A stretch of DNA of 16,272 nt from CAXQRU01 sp964226685 (GTDB lineage Bacteria > Pseudomonadota > Gammaproteobacteria > Pseudomonadales > Cellvibrionaceae). This document shows, piece after piece, positions 6,867 to 14,180 of the stretch. The DNA lies in contig CAXQRU010000055.1 in the NCBI GenBank assembly GCA_964226685.1, positions 1-16,272 on the forward strand, read 5' to 3'. Under the pieces are notes generated by a model, which worked only from the letters and a program-made list of their open reading frames with translations, was not told where the DNA came from and searched no databases. Each line of letters begins with the position of its first letter. Within the stretch, counting starts at the first letter, position 1. The translations under genes were made by a program, and so were the position numbers.

Positions 6867-6882
6867 AGAGATTCAATATTAA

Positions 6883-7578
6883 TTATTTGATTTCTTGATC
6901 AAGGTAATCAAAAAAGCGTTCTTTATCAAAAAGGTAGTCGAAGCTTATTGTTTGTCCGTTTAGCAGATAACCTGGAACTGAATGAATACTGCGGGCTGTA
7001 TAAGTATCGTTGACTATACCTGTCGAGATCTCTTCCCTGATGGGGTCTTTTCGGCATTGCTCAAATTGCGTTGGGCTTAAGCCACTTTTGTCGCGAACTT
7101 CCTGGATGATATTGCTGACTTGTTCCTGGTCGCCATAAGGCCAGCTGTCTAATCGGTCACCCAATTTATTGGCCGCTAGAGAGGCGAGTGTTTGAATGCT
7201 ATTTGCATACGCCGTGCTGCCCTTATAGGCATAAATACACTTTAGATCACCAGCTAGATTGTGGCTTAGGTCTCCAGCTTGGTAGCGATCAATGGTGGCG
7301 TCAATTTTGGGGGGAGCGATGGCTGAGGGTGCGACATAGAGGGCGATGGATAGCTTTCCCGTCTCGACAAAGTTTTGCCGTAAATCTTGGAATGTGTCAT
7401 GGAACACTTTTAGGCAATGATGGCAAGCAGGGGAAAACACTATTGTCATCTGATTGGGTGCGTTCTCGTTGCCAATGATAATTTTGTCTTGGGCGTTATG
7501 TTTTGGGGTTAGCGTTGTACAGGCCGATAATAAAAGTAGCCCAATTAGGGTGATATTAAGTGAGATGATTCGTTTCAT
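6883..7578 (-). CDS. Thioredoxin-fold (DsbA-like) lipoprotein with CHHC motif
   Basis: A protein of 231 residues from ATG 7578. An in-frame GTG at 7608 would add 10 residues, but a TGCTATAAT extended -10 box lies right in front of that GTG, so the mRNA probably starts inside the extension. ATG 7578 also begins a clean lipoprotein signal ending LLSAC (Cys20). After a short linker comes a thioredoxin-fold start (MTIVFSPACHHC) with a CHHC redox pair at residues 52 and 55, close to the CPHC of DsbA and CGHC types. A SVPG segment near the C terminus fits the cis-proline loop. It likely works as a membrane-anchored thiol-disulfide oxidoreductase in the periplasm; direction of catalysis and partners are unknown. 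A DUF2059 lipoprotein gene lies just upstream on the same strand. Confidence 0.85.
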   Translation of the reverse strand: MKRIISLNITLIGLLLLSACTTLTPKHNAQDKIIIGNENAPNQMTIVFSPACHHCLKVFHDTFQDLRQNFVETGKLSIALYVAPSAIAPPKIDATIDRYQAGDLSHNLAGDLKCIYAYKGSTAYANSIQTLASLAANKLGDRLDSWPYGDQEQVSNIIQEVRDKSGLSPTQFEQCRKDPIREEISTGIVNDTYTARSIHSVPGYLLNGQTISFDYLFDKERFFDYLDQEIK

Positions 7579-7601
7579 TTGTTCATTCCATTTTGTGTAA
7601 A

Positions 7602-7616
7602 AGCGCACATTATAGC
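7602..7616 (-). promoter_or_regulatory. Extended -10 promoter for the thioredoxin-fold lipoprotein
   Basis: On the minus strand TGCTATAAT (about 7609-7617) is an extended -10 box with a perfect TATAAT hexamer. The -35 region is weak, which is usual for extended -10 promoters. Transcription would begin near 7602, downstream of the GTG at 7608, which supports ATG 7578 as the start. Confidence 0.5.
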
Positions 7617-7637
7617 AGGAATTTAGTGGGTTGGTAT

Positions 7638-8243
7638 TTATTGCCGATCAATATATTGTTGTATTAACTCGTTTCGAAAGCGTTGGGCTTCTTCGGTCAT
7701 TTCTCGATTAATAATAGGAAAGGATTGATTGAGTTTCAAAAAACTCTCGCTTTGGGAAAATTGAAGGAGGCTAACCAGTTCATCAGCCGTAAACTGGTTC
7801 ATAATCTCTGCGTTATTGGGTGGGGTGCCGTTCACTATACTGTCGAAGACGGATCTAAAAAAGCGTTGAATTTCAGGTTGCTGAGAGTATTGTTCAAGTT
7901 GTAATAGATCGCCATGAGAGAGGTGCTTGGCGTAAACTTTAGAAGCAATTTGCACAACGATGTGAGGGCCGACATTGGCTTCTTTGAAAGCGCGCTGAAC
8001 GAGTTCGCTCATTCCGGGCTGCTCTATGGCCATGATCTCTAGTTGCTGTTCAAAGGAGGCCATAGCAAGCTCTCCTGCGCCAATGTTTACTAGGAAGCGC
8101 TCAGCTGTGGCGATATGTTCTGGATTGATGGAGGGCTCAGTGGCGATATGGCTTTGTTTTGTGGTGGAGGTTTGGTTTGAGGGGGTAGTGCACGCGCTGA
8201 TCATGAGGATGGCTAAAATCCAGATGAGTTGCCTATTTTTCAT
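7638..8243 (-). CDS. DUF2059 domain lipoprotein
   Basis: A 201-residue protein with a lipoprotein signal ending MISAC (Cys18) and a Ser/Thr/Gln-rich linker to about residue 40. The rest is predicted helical. The C-terminal portion (about residues 105-195) has the features I associate with DUF2059: a helix with KVYAKHLSHGDLLQLEQYSQQPE, then ADELVSLLQFSQSESFLKLNQ with a hydrophobic repeat. The biochemical role of DUF2059 proteins is not established; they are periplasmic or membrane-anchored. The start ATG 8243 has GAGGAAAC in front. The downstream thioredoxin-fold lipoprotein is 59 bases away and has its own apparent promoter. Confidence 0.82.
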   Translation of the reverse strand: MKNRQLIWILAILMISACTTPSNQTSTTKQSHIATEPSINPEHIATAERFLVNIGAGELAMASFEQQLEIMAIEQPGMSELVQRAFKEANVGPHIVVQIASKVYAKHLSHGDLLQLEQYSQQPEIQRFFRSVFDSIVNGTPPNNAEIMNQFTADELVSLLQFSQSESFLKLNQSFPIINREMTEEAQRFRNELIQQYIDRQ

Positions 8244-8431
8244 GGTGTTTCCTCAAACTTTGGAGCTTCTTATTTCAGTCTAGCACTGAATTCTGGGTGG
8301 TGCTTTTGCGAGCCTTTGTGCTATCTGAGTGTAGCGCTCTTCTGTAACTCCTAGAGCCCGCAACCAGTTCTTGAAGTAAAGCCGGATCGCTTGATAATGC
8401 AGATTGTTGATCACGGCTACTCCCGTAAACG

Positions 8432-9727
8432 TTAATCAACAAAAGCAAAAATAACCCGGTTGTTGTATTGAGCCGCTTGGTTCCATTCGCCAGCGGTGAG
8501 CGTTGGCTCAACATTGGGATAATTCACAACTCTCTCCAAGCTGCCCGCAACTTCTAATCGGACATCAAACTTATAGCGTTCATCGTTATTGATTTCGTTG
8601 ACGAACTCTCGTAGCTCTGGTGTTGATAAATCTTCAACGGTTGCAATCGGTTCAATCACTTGGCAGGTGTTGTAGAGTGCATCGGGAGGGGCTATCGATA
8701 ATTTGCCTTGGGCGTCGCTGATTTGGCAAAAATCACCCGTGTGGCCAGTGATGGTAATCGTTCCCGCAAAGCCTGCGGTTTCTAGTGGGCCTAAAATATT
8801 TAACAACGCTTGTGTGACTCGATCACTCATGAGTACTTCATTGGGCGGAATTTGATTGTTGCTGTTGAGAGAGGCTTCAAGTGCAGATTGCAATTCGATG
8901 ATGCCCTGTTGGGTGAGTGTGGTGTCTGATCGCGGGATGGGTTGGGCGATATCGGGCGTGGCCGTTCGCTCAGTAACGGTCACAGGGCGCTTGTCGATTG
9001 CATTGAAAATAAAAAACAACAAAATGGCGATAATGACGAGGCCCGCGATGTACAAAATGGGGGTCGAGCTGCTGTCTCGGGATTGTCTGCGACGCTCGCC
9101 TTTGGCAAGTTCACTGATCTCATCGAGCCTTTTGTTGATGGCGGCGAGCGAATCAATGACTTGCCTTTGCTGATTGTCGAGTCTGACTTTTAAGAATTGC
9201 TTTAACGATTCTTTTTCCAGAGCGGCCTCGGCATTGCGCACCAGCTCAGAGAGTTCTTCATTTTCGCTGGTGATCGGTTCATCAAATTCGAGAGTAGTGA
9301 CCTCATCCGCTTCAGTATCGATGGTTTTCGGTTGCGCTTCTTCCTCATCCTCGCTGTGAGTGAGGTGCAGTCTTTCCAAAACTTGGGCCAGCTCAACAGG
9401 TTTCAGTTGTTTTGGCAAAATATCAATAGCACCCAGTGCCCTGGCTTGGCTCATATACACGCCGTCGTCTTGAGAGGTGTACATCATGACGGGGATAGTG
9501 GCTGTTGCAGGGTTGTCCTTGATGGCCTTAAGTGCCTGCAAGCCATTCATGCCGGCCATGCTGTGATCAAGGAATATGACGTCAGGTTTTTCGGTGGCTA
9601 GATATTCGAGCGCTTCCTCAGCCGACTCGGTGGTCTCTACGATCAGCTCGTGTTCCACTAGCATTTTTTTGAGAACAAATTGTGCGAGCTTAGAGTCGTC
9701 GACAATTAGTGCTTTTTTTGAGCTCAT
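8432..9727 (-). CDS. Membrane-anchored response regulator with periplasmic domain
   Basis: A 431-residue protein with an unusual order of parts. Residues 1-122 form a CheY-type receiver with acidic pair Asp10/Asp11, phospho-acceptor Asp54 (FLDHS), Thr84 and Lys106. An acidic linker and a likely coiled coil (about 150-208) follow, then a basic patch (ERRRQSR), one transmembrane helix (about 223-244) and a periplasmic domain of about 185 residues. That domain contains two Cys (334, 355) that could pair, and a GTITITGHTGDFC core of uncertain family. No DNA-binding or enzymatic output domain is present. The layout suggests a phosphorylation signal passed outwards across the inner membrane, or an envelope-assembly factor controlled by phosphorylation. 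No histidine kinase is in the window. The start is ATG 9727 with a weak GGCGG ribosome site. Confidence 0.85.
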   Translation of the reverse strand: MSSKKALIVDDSKLAQFVLKKMLVEHELIVETTESAEEALEYLATEKPDVIFLDHSMAGMNGLQALKAIKDNPATATIPVMMYTSQDDGVYMSQARALGAIDILPKQLKPVELAQVLERLHLTHSEDEEEAQPKTIDTEADEVTTLEFDEPITSENEELSELVRNAEAALEKESLKQFLKVRLDNQQRQVIDSLAAINKRLDEISELAKGERRRQSRDSSSTPILYIAGLVIIAILLFFIFNAIDKRPVTVTERTATPDIAQPIPRSDTTLTQQGIIELQSALEASLNSNNQIPPNEVLMSDRVTQALLNILGPLETAGFAGTITITGHTGDFCQISDAQGKLSIAPPDALYNTCQVIEPIATVEDLSTPELREFVNEINNDERYKFDVRLEVAGSLERVVNYPNVEPTLTAGEWNQAAQYNNRVIFAFVD

Positions 9728-9763
9728 TATGATTATCCGCCGTCGAGAACAAAGAATTCATGC

Positions 9764-9792
9764 AATTTATCGCTGTTTGGGATGGCTGTCCA
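9764..9792 (-). promoter_or_regulatory. Possible sigma-70 promoter of the response regulator
   Basis: On the minus strand TGGACA (9787-9792) and TAAATT (9764-9769) are spaced by 17 bases, 37 bases above the start codon. The match is moderate. Confidence 0.35.
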
Positions 9793-9830
9793 GTTTTGAG
9801 CGATGCTTTTGTGGCATGGCTATCGTTTTG

Positions 9831-9854
9831 GATGGCAATTGATCAATTGCCATC
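9831..9854. promoter_or_regulatory. 24-bp perfect palindrome, candidate operator
   Basis: GATGGCAATTGA is followed directly by its exact reverse complement, with no central gap. Outer arms CTATC (9820-9824) and GATAG (9855-9859) extend the symmetry past a six-base bulge. It sits 60-84 bases upstream of nrdR and over 100 bases upstream of the divergent response regulator, where it could control either gene. It does not resemble the NrdR box. No T run follows, so a terminator is unlikely. Confidence 0.55.
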
Positions 9855-9914
9855 GATAGGAGCGGGTGTGTCAATATGTTATTATAAGTTATTGAAATTA
9901 TCACGAGATAACCC

Positions 9915-10394
9915 ATGCATTGCCCTTTTTGTAGCGCGGATGATACCAAAGTGATCGACTCCCGTTTGGTGGCCGAAGGTGACCAAATTCGACGTCGTCG
10001 AGAGTGCTTGTCTTGCCACGAGCGTTTTACCACCTATGAGGTCGCTGAGTTGCTGATGCCTCGTATCATTAAACAAGATGGCTCCCGTGAGCCTTTTAAC
10101 GAAGAGAAACTGCGTGCTGGCATTCAGCGGGCGCTTGAAAAGCGGCCAGTGAGTGTTGAAGACGTCGAATCGGCCATTATTCAGATTAAACATTTTCTTC
10201 AGGGCTTAGGTGAGCGTGAGGTCAGTGCCCAGGTGGTGGGTGAACAGGTTATGATCCAGTTGCAGCAGCTCGATGAAGTAGCCTATGTGCGTTTTGCCTC
10301 GGTTTATCGCCGCTTTCAAGATCTCACGGCTTTTCGAGAAGAGATTGATAGGCTTCAAAATGTACCGGTGAATACGGCCGATGAAAACGGATGA
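9915..10394 (+). CDS. nrdR: Transcriptional repressor NrdR
   Basis: A 159-residue protein, slightly longer than the usual 150 or so because of its C-terminal tail. A zinc ribbon formed by Cys3, Cys6 (CPFC), Cys31 and Cys34 (CLSC) is followed by the ATP-cone domain at about residues 46-136. NrdR senses ATP/dATP through the cone and represses ribonucleotide reductase operons at NrdR boxes. It is the first gene of a tight cluster, and its end overlaps the start of ribD by 14 bases. This order, with nrdR next to riboflavin genes, is widespread in Gammaproteobacteria. Confidence 0.97.
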   Translation: MHCPFCSADDTKVIDSRLVAEGDQIRRRRECLSCHERFTTYEVAELLMPRIIKQDGSREPFNEEKLRAGIQRALEKRPVSVEDVESAIIQIKHFLQGLGEREVSAQVVGEQVMIQLQQLDEVAYVRFASVYRRFQDLTAFREEIDRLQNVPVNTADENG

Positions 10395-11517
10395 ACAATG
10401 GATGGCCCACGCCATCGAGCTGGCCAACCAGGCGCATTATCATAAGATTCGGCCAAACCCTCGGGTGGGTTGTGTCTTGGTGCGCGATGGCCAGTGCATT
10501 GGTGAGGGGTGGCATCAGCAATTAGGCGGCCCTCACGCGGAGGTGAATGCCTTGGCCAATTGTGACAATGCCACCGGTGCGACCGCTTATGTGAGTTTGG
10601 AGCCTTGTGCGCATACTGGTCGAACCGGCCCCTGCAGCCAAGCTTTGATCCAAGCGGGTGTGGCGCGAGTGGTCTACGGGCTGCAAGACCCTAATCCTGC
10701 GGTTGCTGGGCGGGGGCTTGAACAGTTGCGTGCGGCGGGTATTGAGGTATCAGGGCCTTGCCTGCCTGATGAGGCGGCAAGCCTCAATCCAGGTTTTATT
10801 CGCCGAATGTCTAAGGGCTTACCCTATGTTAGCGCTAAGGTGGCGATGAGTTTGGATGGCAAAACCGCGATGGCCTCGGGTGAGAGCCAGTGGATCACAG
10901 GTCCAGAGGCCCGAAAAGACGGGCATTACCTGCGTTTGCGCCACTGCGCCATCATCACGGGAATCAACACCGTATTGGCCGATGATTGCCAGCTCACCGT
11001 GCGTTTAGAGGGGGTGAATCCAGACGAAGGCCCCATTCGAGTGATATTAGATAGCCACGGACGCTTGCCAGATGCGGGTGCATTGTGGCAAAGTGCCGCC
11101 CCAGTGATCTGGTGCGTGGCGCACGAGTGGGCCAAAAGCTCTGCTGTACAGTCATTGTGTCAGATCCACCCTCAACTCACACTCGTGCCGATCACCCAAG
11201 GTGATGTTGGCCTCGATTTGACTGAAGTATTGAACTGGTTGGCTCGTGAGCGCGAATGTAACGAGGTGCTGGTTGAAGCCGGAGCCCAATTAACTGGGGC
11301 GTTTATCCAAGCGAATGCATTGGACGAGTTGATCGTCTACCAGGCACCCCTGTTGATGGGCGAGCGCGCGCGCTCAGGATTTGCATTACCGTTTGATACC
11401 ATGAGTCAGGCGGTCAAACTCACATTACTAGAGCGTTCCATAGTGGGCTGCGATCAGCGTTTACATTTCAACATCCAAAAGACTCAAGGGGAGACTTCGT
11501 GTTCACAGGCATCATAG
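10381..11517 (+). CDS. ribD: RibD, bifunctional pyrimidine deaminase/reductase
   Basis: A 378-residue bifunctional enzyme of riboflavin synthesis. The N-terminal deaminase domain (about 1-145) has the zinc site His52-Ala-Glu54 (GGPHAEVNAL) and Cys76/Cys85 (EPCAHTGRTGPC), with Glu54 as catalytic base. It converts diaminohydroxyphosphoribosylaminopyrimidine to the pyrimidinedione. The C-terminal reductase domain (about 148-370) begins with AKVAMSLDGKTA and uses NADPH to reduce the ribose to ribityl. The start ATG lies inside the 3' end of nrdR, and the end overlaps ribE by 19 bases, implying translational coupling. It acts in the cytoplasm. Confidence 0.97.
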   Translation: MKTDEQWMAHAIELANQAHYHKIRPNPRVGCVLVRDGQCIGEGWHQQLGGPHAEVNALANCDNATGATAYVSLEPCAHTGRTGPCSQALIQAGVARVVYGLQDPNPAVAGRGLEQLRAAGIEVSGPCLPDEAASLNPGFIRRMSKGLPYVSAKVAMSLDGKTAMASGESQWITGPEARKDGHYLRLRHCAIITGINTVLADDCQLTVRLEGVNPDEGPIRVILDSHGRLPDAGALWQSAAPVIWCVAHEWAKSSAVQSLCQIHPQLTLVPITQGDVGLDLTEVLNWLARERECNEVLVEAGAQLTGAFIQANALDELIVYQAPLLMGERARSGFALPFDTMSQAVKLTLLERSIVGCDQRLHFNIQKTQGETSCSQAS

Positions 11518-12146
11518 AAGCCATTGGCCATATTGCTGAGCTGCGCCCAGCGGGTGGCGATCTGTCCGTTCGTGTGCAAACTGGCTCCTTATCTTTGGAT
11601 GATGTGGCACTGGGTGATTCCATCGCTACCAACGGCGTCTGCTTAACGGTAGTAGCGCTTCCTGGCGATGGTTTCTGGGCGGACGTCTCTCAAGAAACCA
11701 TATCAAAAACCACTGCCCAGCATTGGCAGGTGGGTCAGTCTGTGAATTTGGAAAAAGCTTTGATGCCAACCTCGCGCCTTGGTGGCCACTTGGTCAGCGG
11801 TCATGTCGATGGCATTGGCGAGGTGGTGTCTCACCAGCAACGAGGAAGGGCTTGGCAGTTGGTGATCAATGCGCCTGGGGAGCTGGCCAAGTATATTGCC
11901 CAAAAAGGCTCGATTACCGTCGATGGCACTAGCTTAACGGTCAATGAGGTACAGGGCCGTCGCTTTGAGTTGACCATTGTGCCTCATACTTTGACGGAGA
12001 CTGTGATCGATGGCTACCAAACGGGGACGCTGGTGAATCTTGAGGTCGACTTGATCGCCCGCTATTTAGAGCGCTTACTACAAGGTAGCACTGAAGCAAG
12101 CCCCTTAACTGAACAATTTTTGAAACAACACGGTTACCATTCATGA
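11499..12146 (+). CDS. ribE: Riboflavin synthase alpha subunit
   Basis: A 215-residue protein that begins MFTGIIE, the signature N terminus of riboflavin synthase. Two lumazine-binding repeats are visible: residues about 1-97 with GVCLTV, and 98-196 with GTSLTVNEV. The LGGHLVSGHVDG motif sits at their boundary. It dismutates two 6,7-dimethyl-8-ribityllumazine molecules into riboflavin and the pyrimidinedione used again by RibH. The start is GTG 11499, fixed by the conserved N terminus and by the GGGGAGA ribosome site within ribD. The gene ends in an ATGA overlap with ribBA. Confidence 0.97.
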   Translation: MFTGIIEAIGHIAELRPAGGDLSVRVQTGSLSLDDVALGDSIATNGVCLTVVALPGDGFWADVSQETISKTTAQHWQVGQSVNLEKALMPTSRLGGHLVSGHVDGIGEVVSHQQRGRAWQLVINAPGELAKYIAQKGSITVDGTSLTVNEVQGRRFELTIVPHTLTETVIDGYQTGTLVNLEVDLIARYLERLLQGSTEASPLTEQFLKQHGYHS

Positions 12147-13252
12147 GCGAATTACACTCCATCGACGAACTGATCGACGATTTACGCCAGGGCAAGATGA
12201 TTATTTTGATGGATGATGAGGATCGTGAAAACGAAGGCGACCTCATTATGCTAGCAGAAAAAGTTCGCCCAGAAGATATTAACTTTATGGCGACCCACGC
12301 TCGTGGTCTGATTTGCCTTACTTTAACAGAGCAGCGCTGCCGTCAGCTGGACTTGCCCCTGATGGTTGACCACAATCGTGCCGCTCACAGCACCAATTTT
12401 ACCGTATCCATTGAAGCGGCTACCGGTGTAACTACGGGCATCTCAGCGGCCGATCGGGCAAGAACAGTGCTTGCGGCGGTTGCTAGGCACGCCGAGCCTT
12501 CTGATATTGTTCAGCCTGGGCATATCTTCCCCTTGATGGCCCAGCCTGGTGGTGTACTCAGTCGGGCGGGGCACACTGAAGCAGGTTGTGATTTGGCGAA
12601 GCTGGCAGGCAGCGAGCCAGCCGCTGTTATCGTCGAGATCATGAACGACGATGGCACCATGGCCCGGCGCCCAGATCTCGAAAAATTTGCTGAGAAGCAC
12701 CAATTGAAAATAGGTACTATTGCCGACTTGATCCATTATCGCTCCACTAAGGAAAAAACCGTCGAGTGCATCAAACAACGCGAAGTCGAGACCCCTTACG
12801 GCGCTTTTACCCTTCACAGCTACCAGGATTTAGCCTGCGGCGATACCCACTTTGCCATGGTGAAAGGTGATGTAAGTACAGAAGAAGAAACCATTGTGCG
12901 GGTGCATGTGCTCGATACATTGCGCGATGTACTTTGCATTCAATCGCCCGATCATGCCAATAGTCGCTGGAGCTTTGGCGAGGCCTTGCAAGCGGTGTCA
13001 GACCACGGCCACGGTGTTGTGGTTTTGATCTGTTACAACGATAATGGCGCTGAGATGGAGGCACGCATTGACCGCCTGCTCAATGGGCAGGGCTATCTAT
13101 CTCAAGATAAGAGTTATCGCCAGGTGGGTACCGGGGCACAGATTCTCAAAGATCTTGGCGTTAAGCGAATGCGTCTGCTGTCGGCGCCTTTTAAATTTTC
13201 CGCGCTCTCTGGCTTTGATCTAGAAGTAGCGGATGTCATTTCTCACCCTTAG
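12143..13252 (+). CDS. ribBA: RibBA: DHBP synthase fused to degenerate GTP cyclohydrolase II
   Basis: A 369-residue fusion. Residues 1-200 are 3,4-dihydroxy-2-butanone 4-phosphate synthase, with the DDEDRENEGD metal/substrate motif (24-33), Cys58, and the RAGHTEA (His144) and Glu165 catalytic residues. Residues about 205-369 have the GTP cyclohydrolase II fold, but the zinc-binding segment of RibA (CxSECLTGD and CDC) is replaced by a stretch of the type VRVHVLDTLRDVLC. The second half is therefore probably not a GTP cyclohydrolase, and a separate ribA is expected elsewhere in the genome. Such RibBA-like proteins are common in Gammaproteobacteria. It supplies the four-carbon unit used by RibH. 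It shares ATGA with the end of ribE. Confidence 0.95.
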   Translation: MSELHSIDELIDDLRQGKMIILMDDEDRENEGDLIMLAEKVRPEDINFMATHARGLICLTLTEQRCRQLDLPLMVDHNRAAHSTNFTVSIEAATGVTTGISAADRARTVLAAVARHAEPSDIVQPGHIFPLMAQPGGVLSRAGHTEAGCDLAKLAGSEPAAVIVEIMNDDGTMARRPDLEKFAEKHQLKIGTIADLIHYRSTKEKTVECIKQREVETPYGAFTLHSYQDLACGDTHFAMVKGDVSTEEETIVRVHVLDTLRDVLCIQSPDHANSRWSFGEALQAVSDHGHGVVVLICYNDNGAEMEARIDRLLNGQGYLSQDKSYRQVGTGAQILKDLGVKRMRLLSAPFKFSALSGFDLEVADVISHP

Positions 13253-13266
13253 AAAAGGTACACACT

Positions 13267-13737
13267 ATGTCGAATATCACCGTTGTTGAAGGCGATTTTC
13301 TCTCGGCCCAAGGCAAATATGCTTTGTTGGTTAGCCGTTGGAACAGCTTCGTCGTTGAGCACTTGAAAGAGGGTGCGCTCGATACGCTTAGGCGACATGG
13401 CATTAACGATGAAGATATCACCATTTACTATGCCCCCGGTGCCTTTGAAATGCCCGTGTTGGCTCAACGCATTGCCGCCATCGACGAGTTTGATGCGATC
13501 ATCGCCTTAGGCGCCGTGATTCGTGGTGGCACGCCGCACTTTGAATATGTAGCGGGTGAGTGTACCAAAGGCTTAGCGCAAGTATCCCTCGATGCCGGTA
13601 TCCCCATTGCTTTTGGCGTGTTGACCGTTGATAGCATCGAGCAAGCTATTGAGCGCAGCGGCACCAAAGCCGGTAACAAAGGTGCTGAGGCTGCTGCCAC
13701 CGCACTGGAAATGGTTTCGGTGATTAAAAAGGTATAA
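13267..13737 (+). CDS. ribH: 6,7-dimethyl-8-ribityllumazine synthase
   Basis: A 156-residue protein of normal length for RibH. Visible motifs are SRWNSFVVE near the N terminus, APGAFEMP, ALGAVIRGGTPHFEYV with the conserved catalytic His, and FGVLTVDSIEQA with RSGTKAGNKG at the C terminus. It condenses the dihydroxybutanone phosphate from RibB with the ribitylaminopyrimidine from RibD and usually forms pentamers or icosahedral capsids. It starts 14 bases after ribBA behind AAAAGG and ends two bases before nusB. Confidence 0.97.
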   Translation: MSNITVVEGDFLSAQGKYALLVSRWNSFVVEHLKEGALDTLRRHGINDEDITIYYAPGAFEMPVLAQRIAAIDEFDAIIALGAVIRGGTPHFEYVAGECTKGLAQVSLDAGIPIAFGVLTVDSIEQAIERSGTKAGNKGAEAAATALEMVSVIKKV

Positions 13738-13739
13738 AC

Positions 13740-14180
13740 ATGAAAGTGGTTCCCGTTAAGCGCCATAAGGCTCGTCATTTTGCCATGCAGGCGCTGTATC
13801 AATGGCAAATGTCTGGTGCCAATATTAATGAAATCGAAGCTGAGTTCTACGCTGATAATGACATGACACATGTCGATAAGCCGTTTTTTCACGATATTTT
13901 GCACTATGTGCCCAGTCACAGCTCTGAGCTGGAAGCACTCTTTGTGCCCTATTTGCAAAACATCAGTGTCGATGAGCTAGACCCCATTACTCGATCGCTC
14001 CTGTGGTTAGCTACCTACGAATTACAACAACGCATTGAAGTGCCCTACAAAGTAGTGATTAACGAGGCAGTCGGTCTTGCCAAAAAATTTGGTGCGACCG
14101 ACAGCCACAAGTTTATGAATGCCGTGCTGGATGCATGCGCCGGCCAGCTGCGCCAACTCGAAGTCAATGCCTCTCAATGA
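13740..14180 (+). CDS. nusB: Transcription antitermination factor NusB
   Basis: A 146-residue all-helical protein. The N terminus (KRHKARHFAMQALYQWQMSG) carries the basic RNA-binding motif, and the C-terminal half has the conserved LLWLATYEL, EVPYKVVINEAVGLAKKFG and SHKFMNAVLDA segments. NusB with S10 (NusE) binds boxA RNA and supports antitermination of rRNA transcription. The start is two bases after the ribH stop, with AAAAGG upstream. Its 3' end overlaps thiL. Confidence 0.97.
   Translation: MKVVPVKRHKARHFAMQALYQWQMSGANINEIEAEFYADNDMTHVDKPFFHDILHYVPSHSSELEALFVPYLQNISVDELDPITRSLLWLATYELQQRIEVPYKVVINEAVGLAKKFGATDSHKFMNAVLDACAGQLRQLEVNASQ

Larger units (their letters stand above)
6439..6882. 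other. 444-base spacer with regulatory site and hairpin cluster
   Basis: No convincing gene. Next to the 888-residue protease it holds a possible promoter and a CRP-like palindrome. From 6624 to 6866 it is dense in hairpins, described separately. A 76-codon open frame on the minus strand (6619-6849) is free of stops, but it is built across these hairpins, has no good ribosome site and has no recognisable domain. I therefore read the stretch as a mobile or interspersed repeat remnant, not a gene. Confidence 0.55.
9728..9914. other. Divergent spacer between response regulator and nrdR
   Basis: 187 bases separating the two divergently transcribed genes. It holds a possible promoter for the response regulator, a 24-bp perfect palindrome, and an AT-rich run (9873-9900) just before nrdR that probably contains its -10 region. 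I could not assign an nrdR promoter with confidence. I see no FMN riboswitch here for the rib genes. Confidence 0.55.

Noticed and set aside
7579..7608. GTG 7608 as the start of the thioredoxin-fold lipoprotein
   Set aside because: A perfect extended -10 box abuts it, and the extra residues would precede a normal lipoprotein signal peptide.
8275..8514. 79-codon minus-strand ORF with a hydrophobic N-terminal stretch, overlapping the end of the response regulator gene
   Set aside because: It overlaps the regulator by 83 bases in another frame, has no ribosome site before its ATG and no recognisable domain. The part outside the overlap looks faintly protein-like, so a small gene cannot be fully excluded.
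9728..9914. Possible FMN riboswitch controlling the rib genes
   Set aside because: None of the conserved RFN element blocks are visible here or before ribD, ribE or ribBA.
14119..14166. Longer start for thiL at ATG 14119
   Set aside because: The extra 16 residues are read from within nusB and do not resemble ThiL N termini; ATG 14167 gives the family start.
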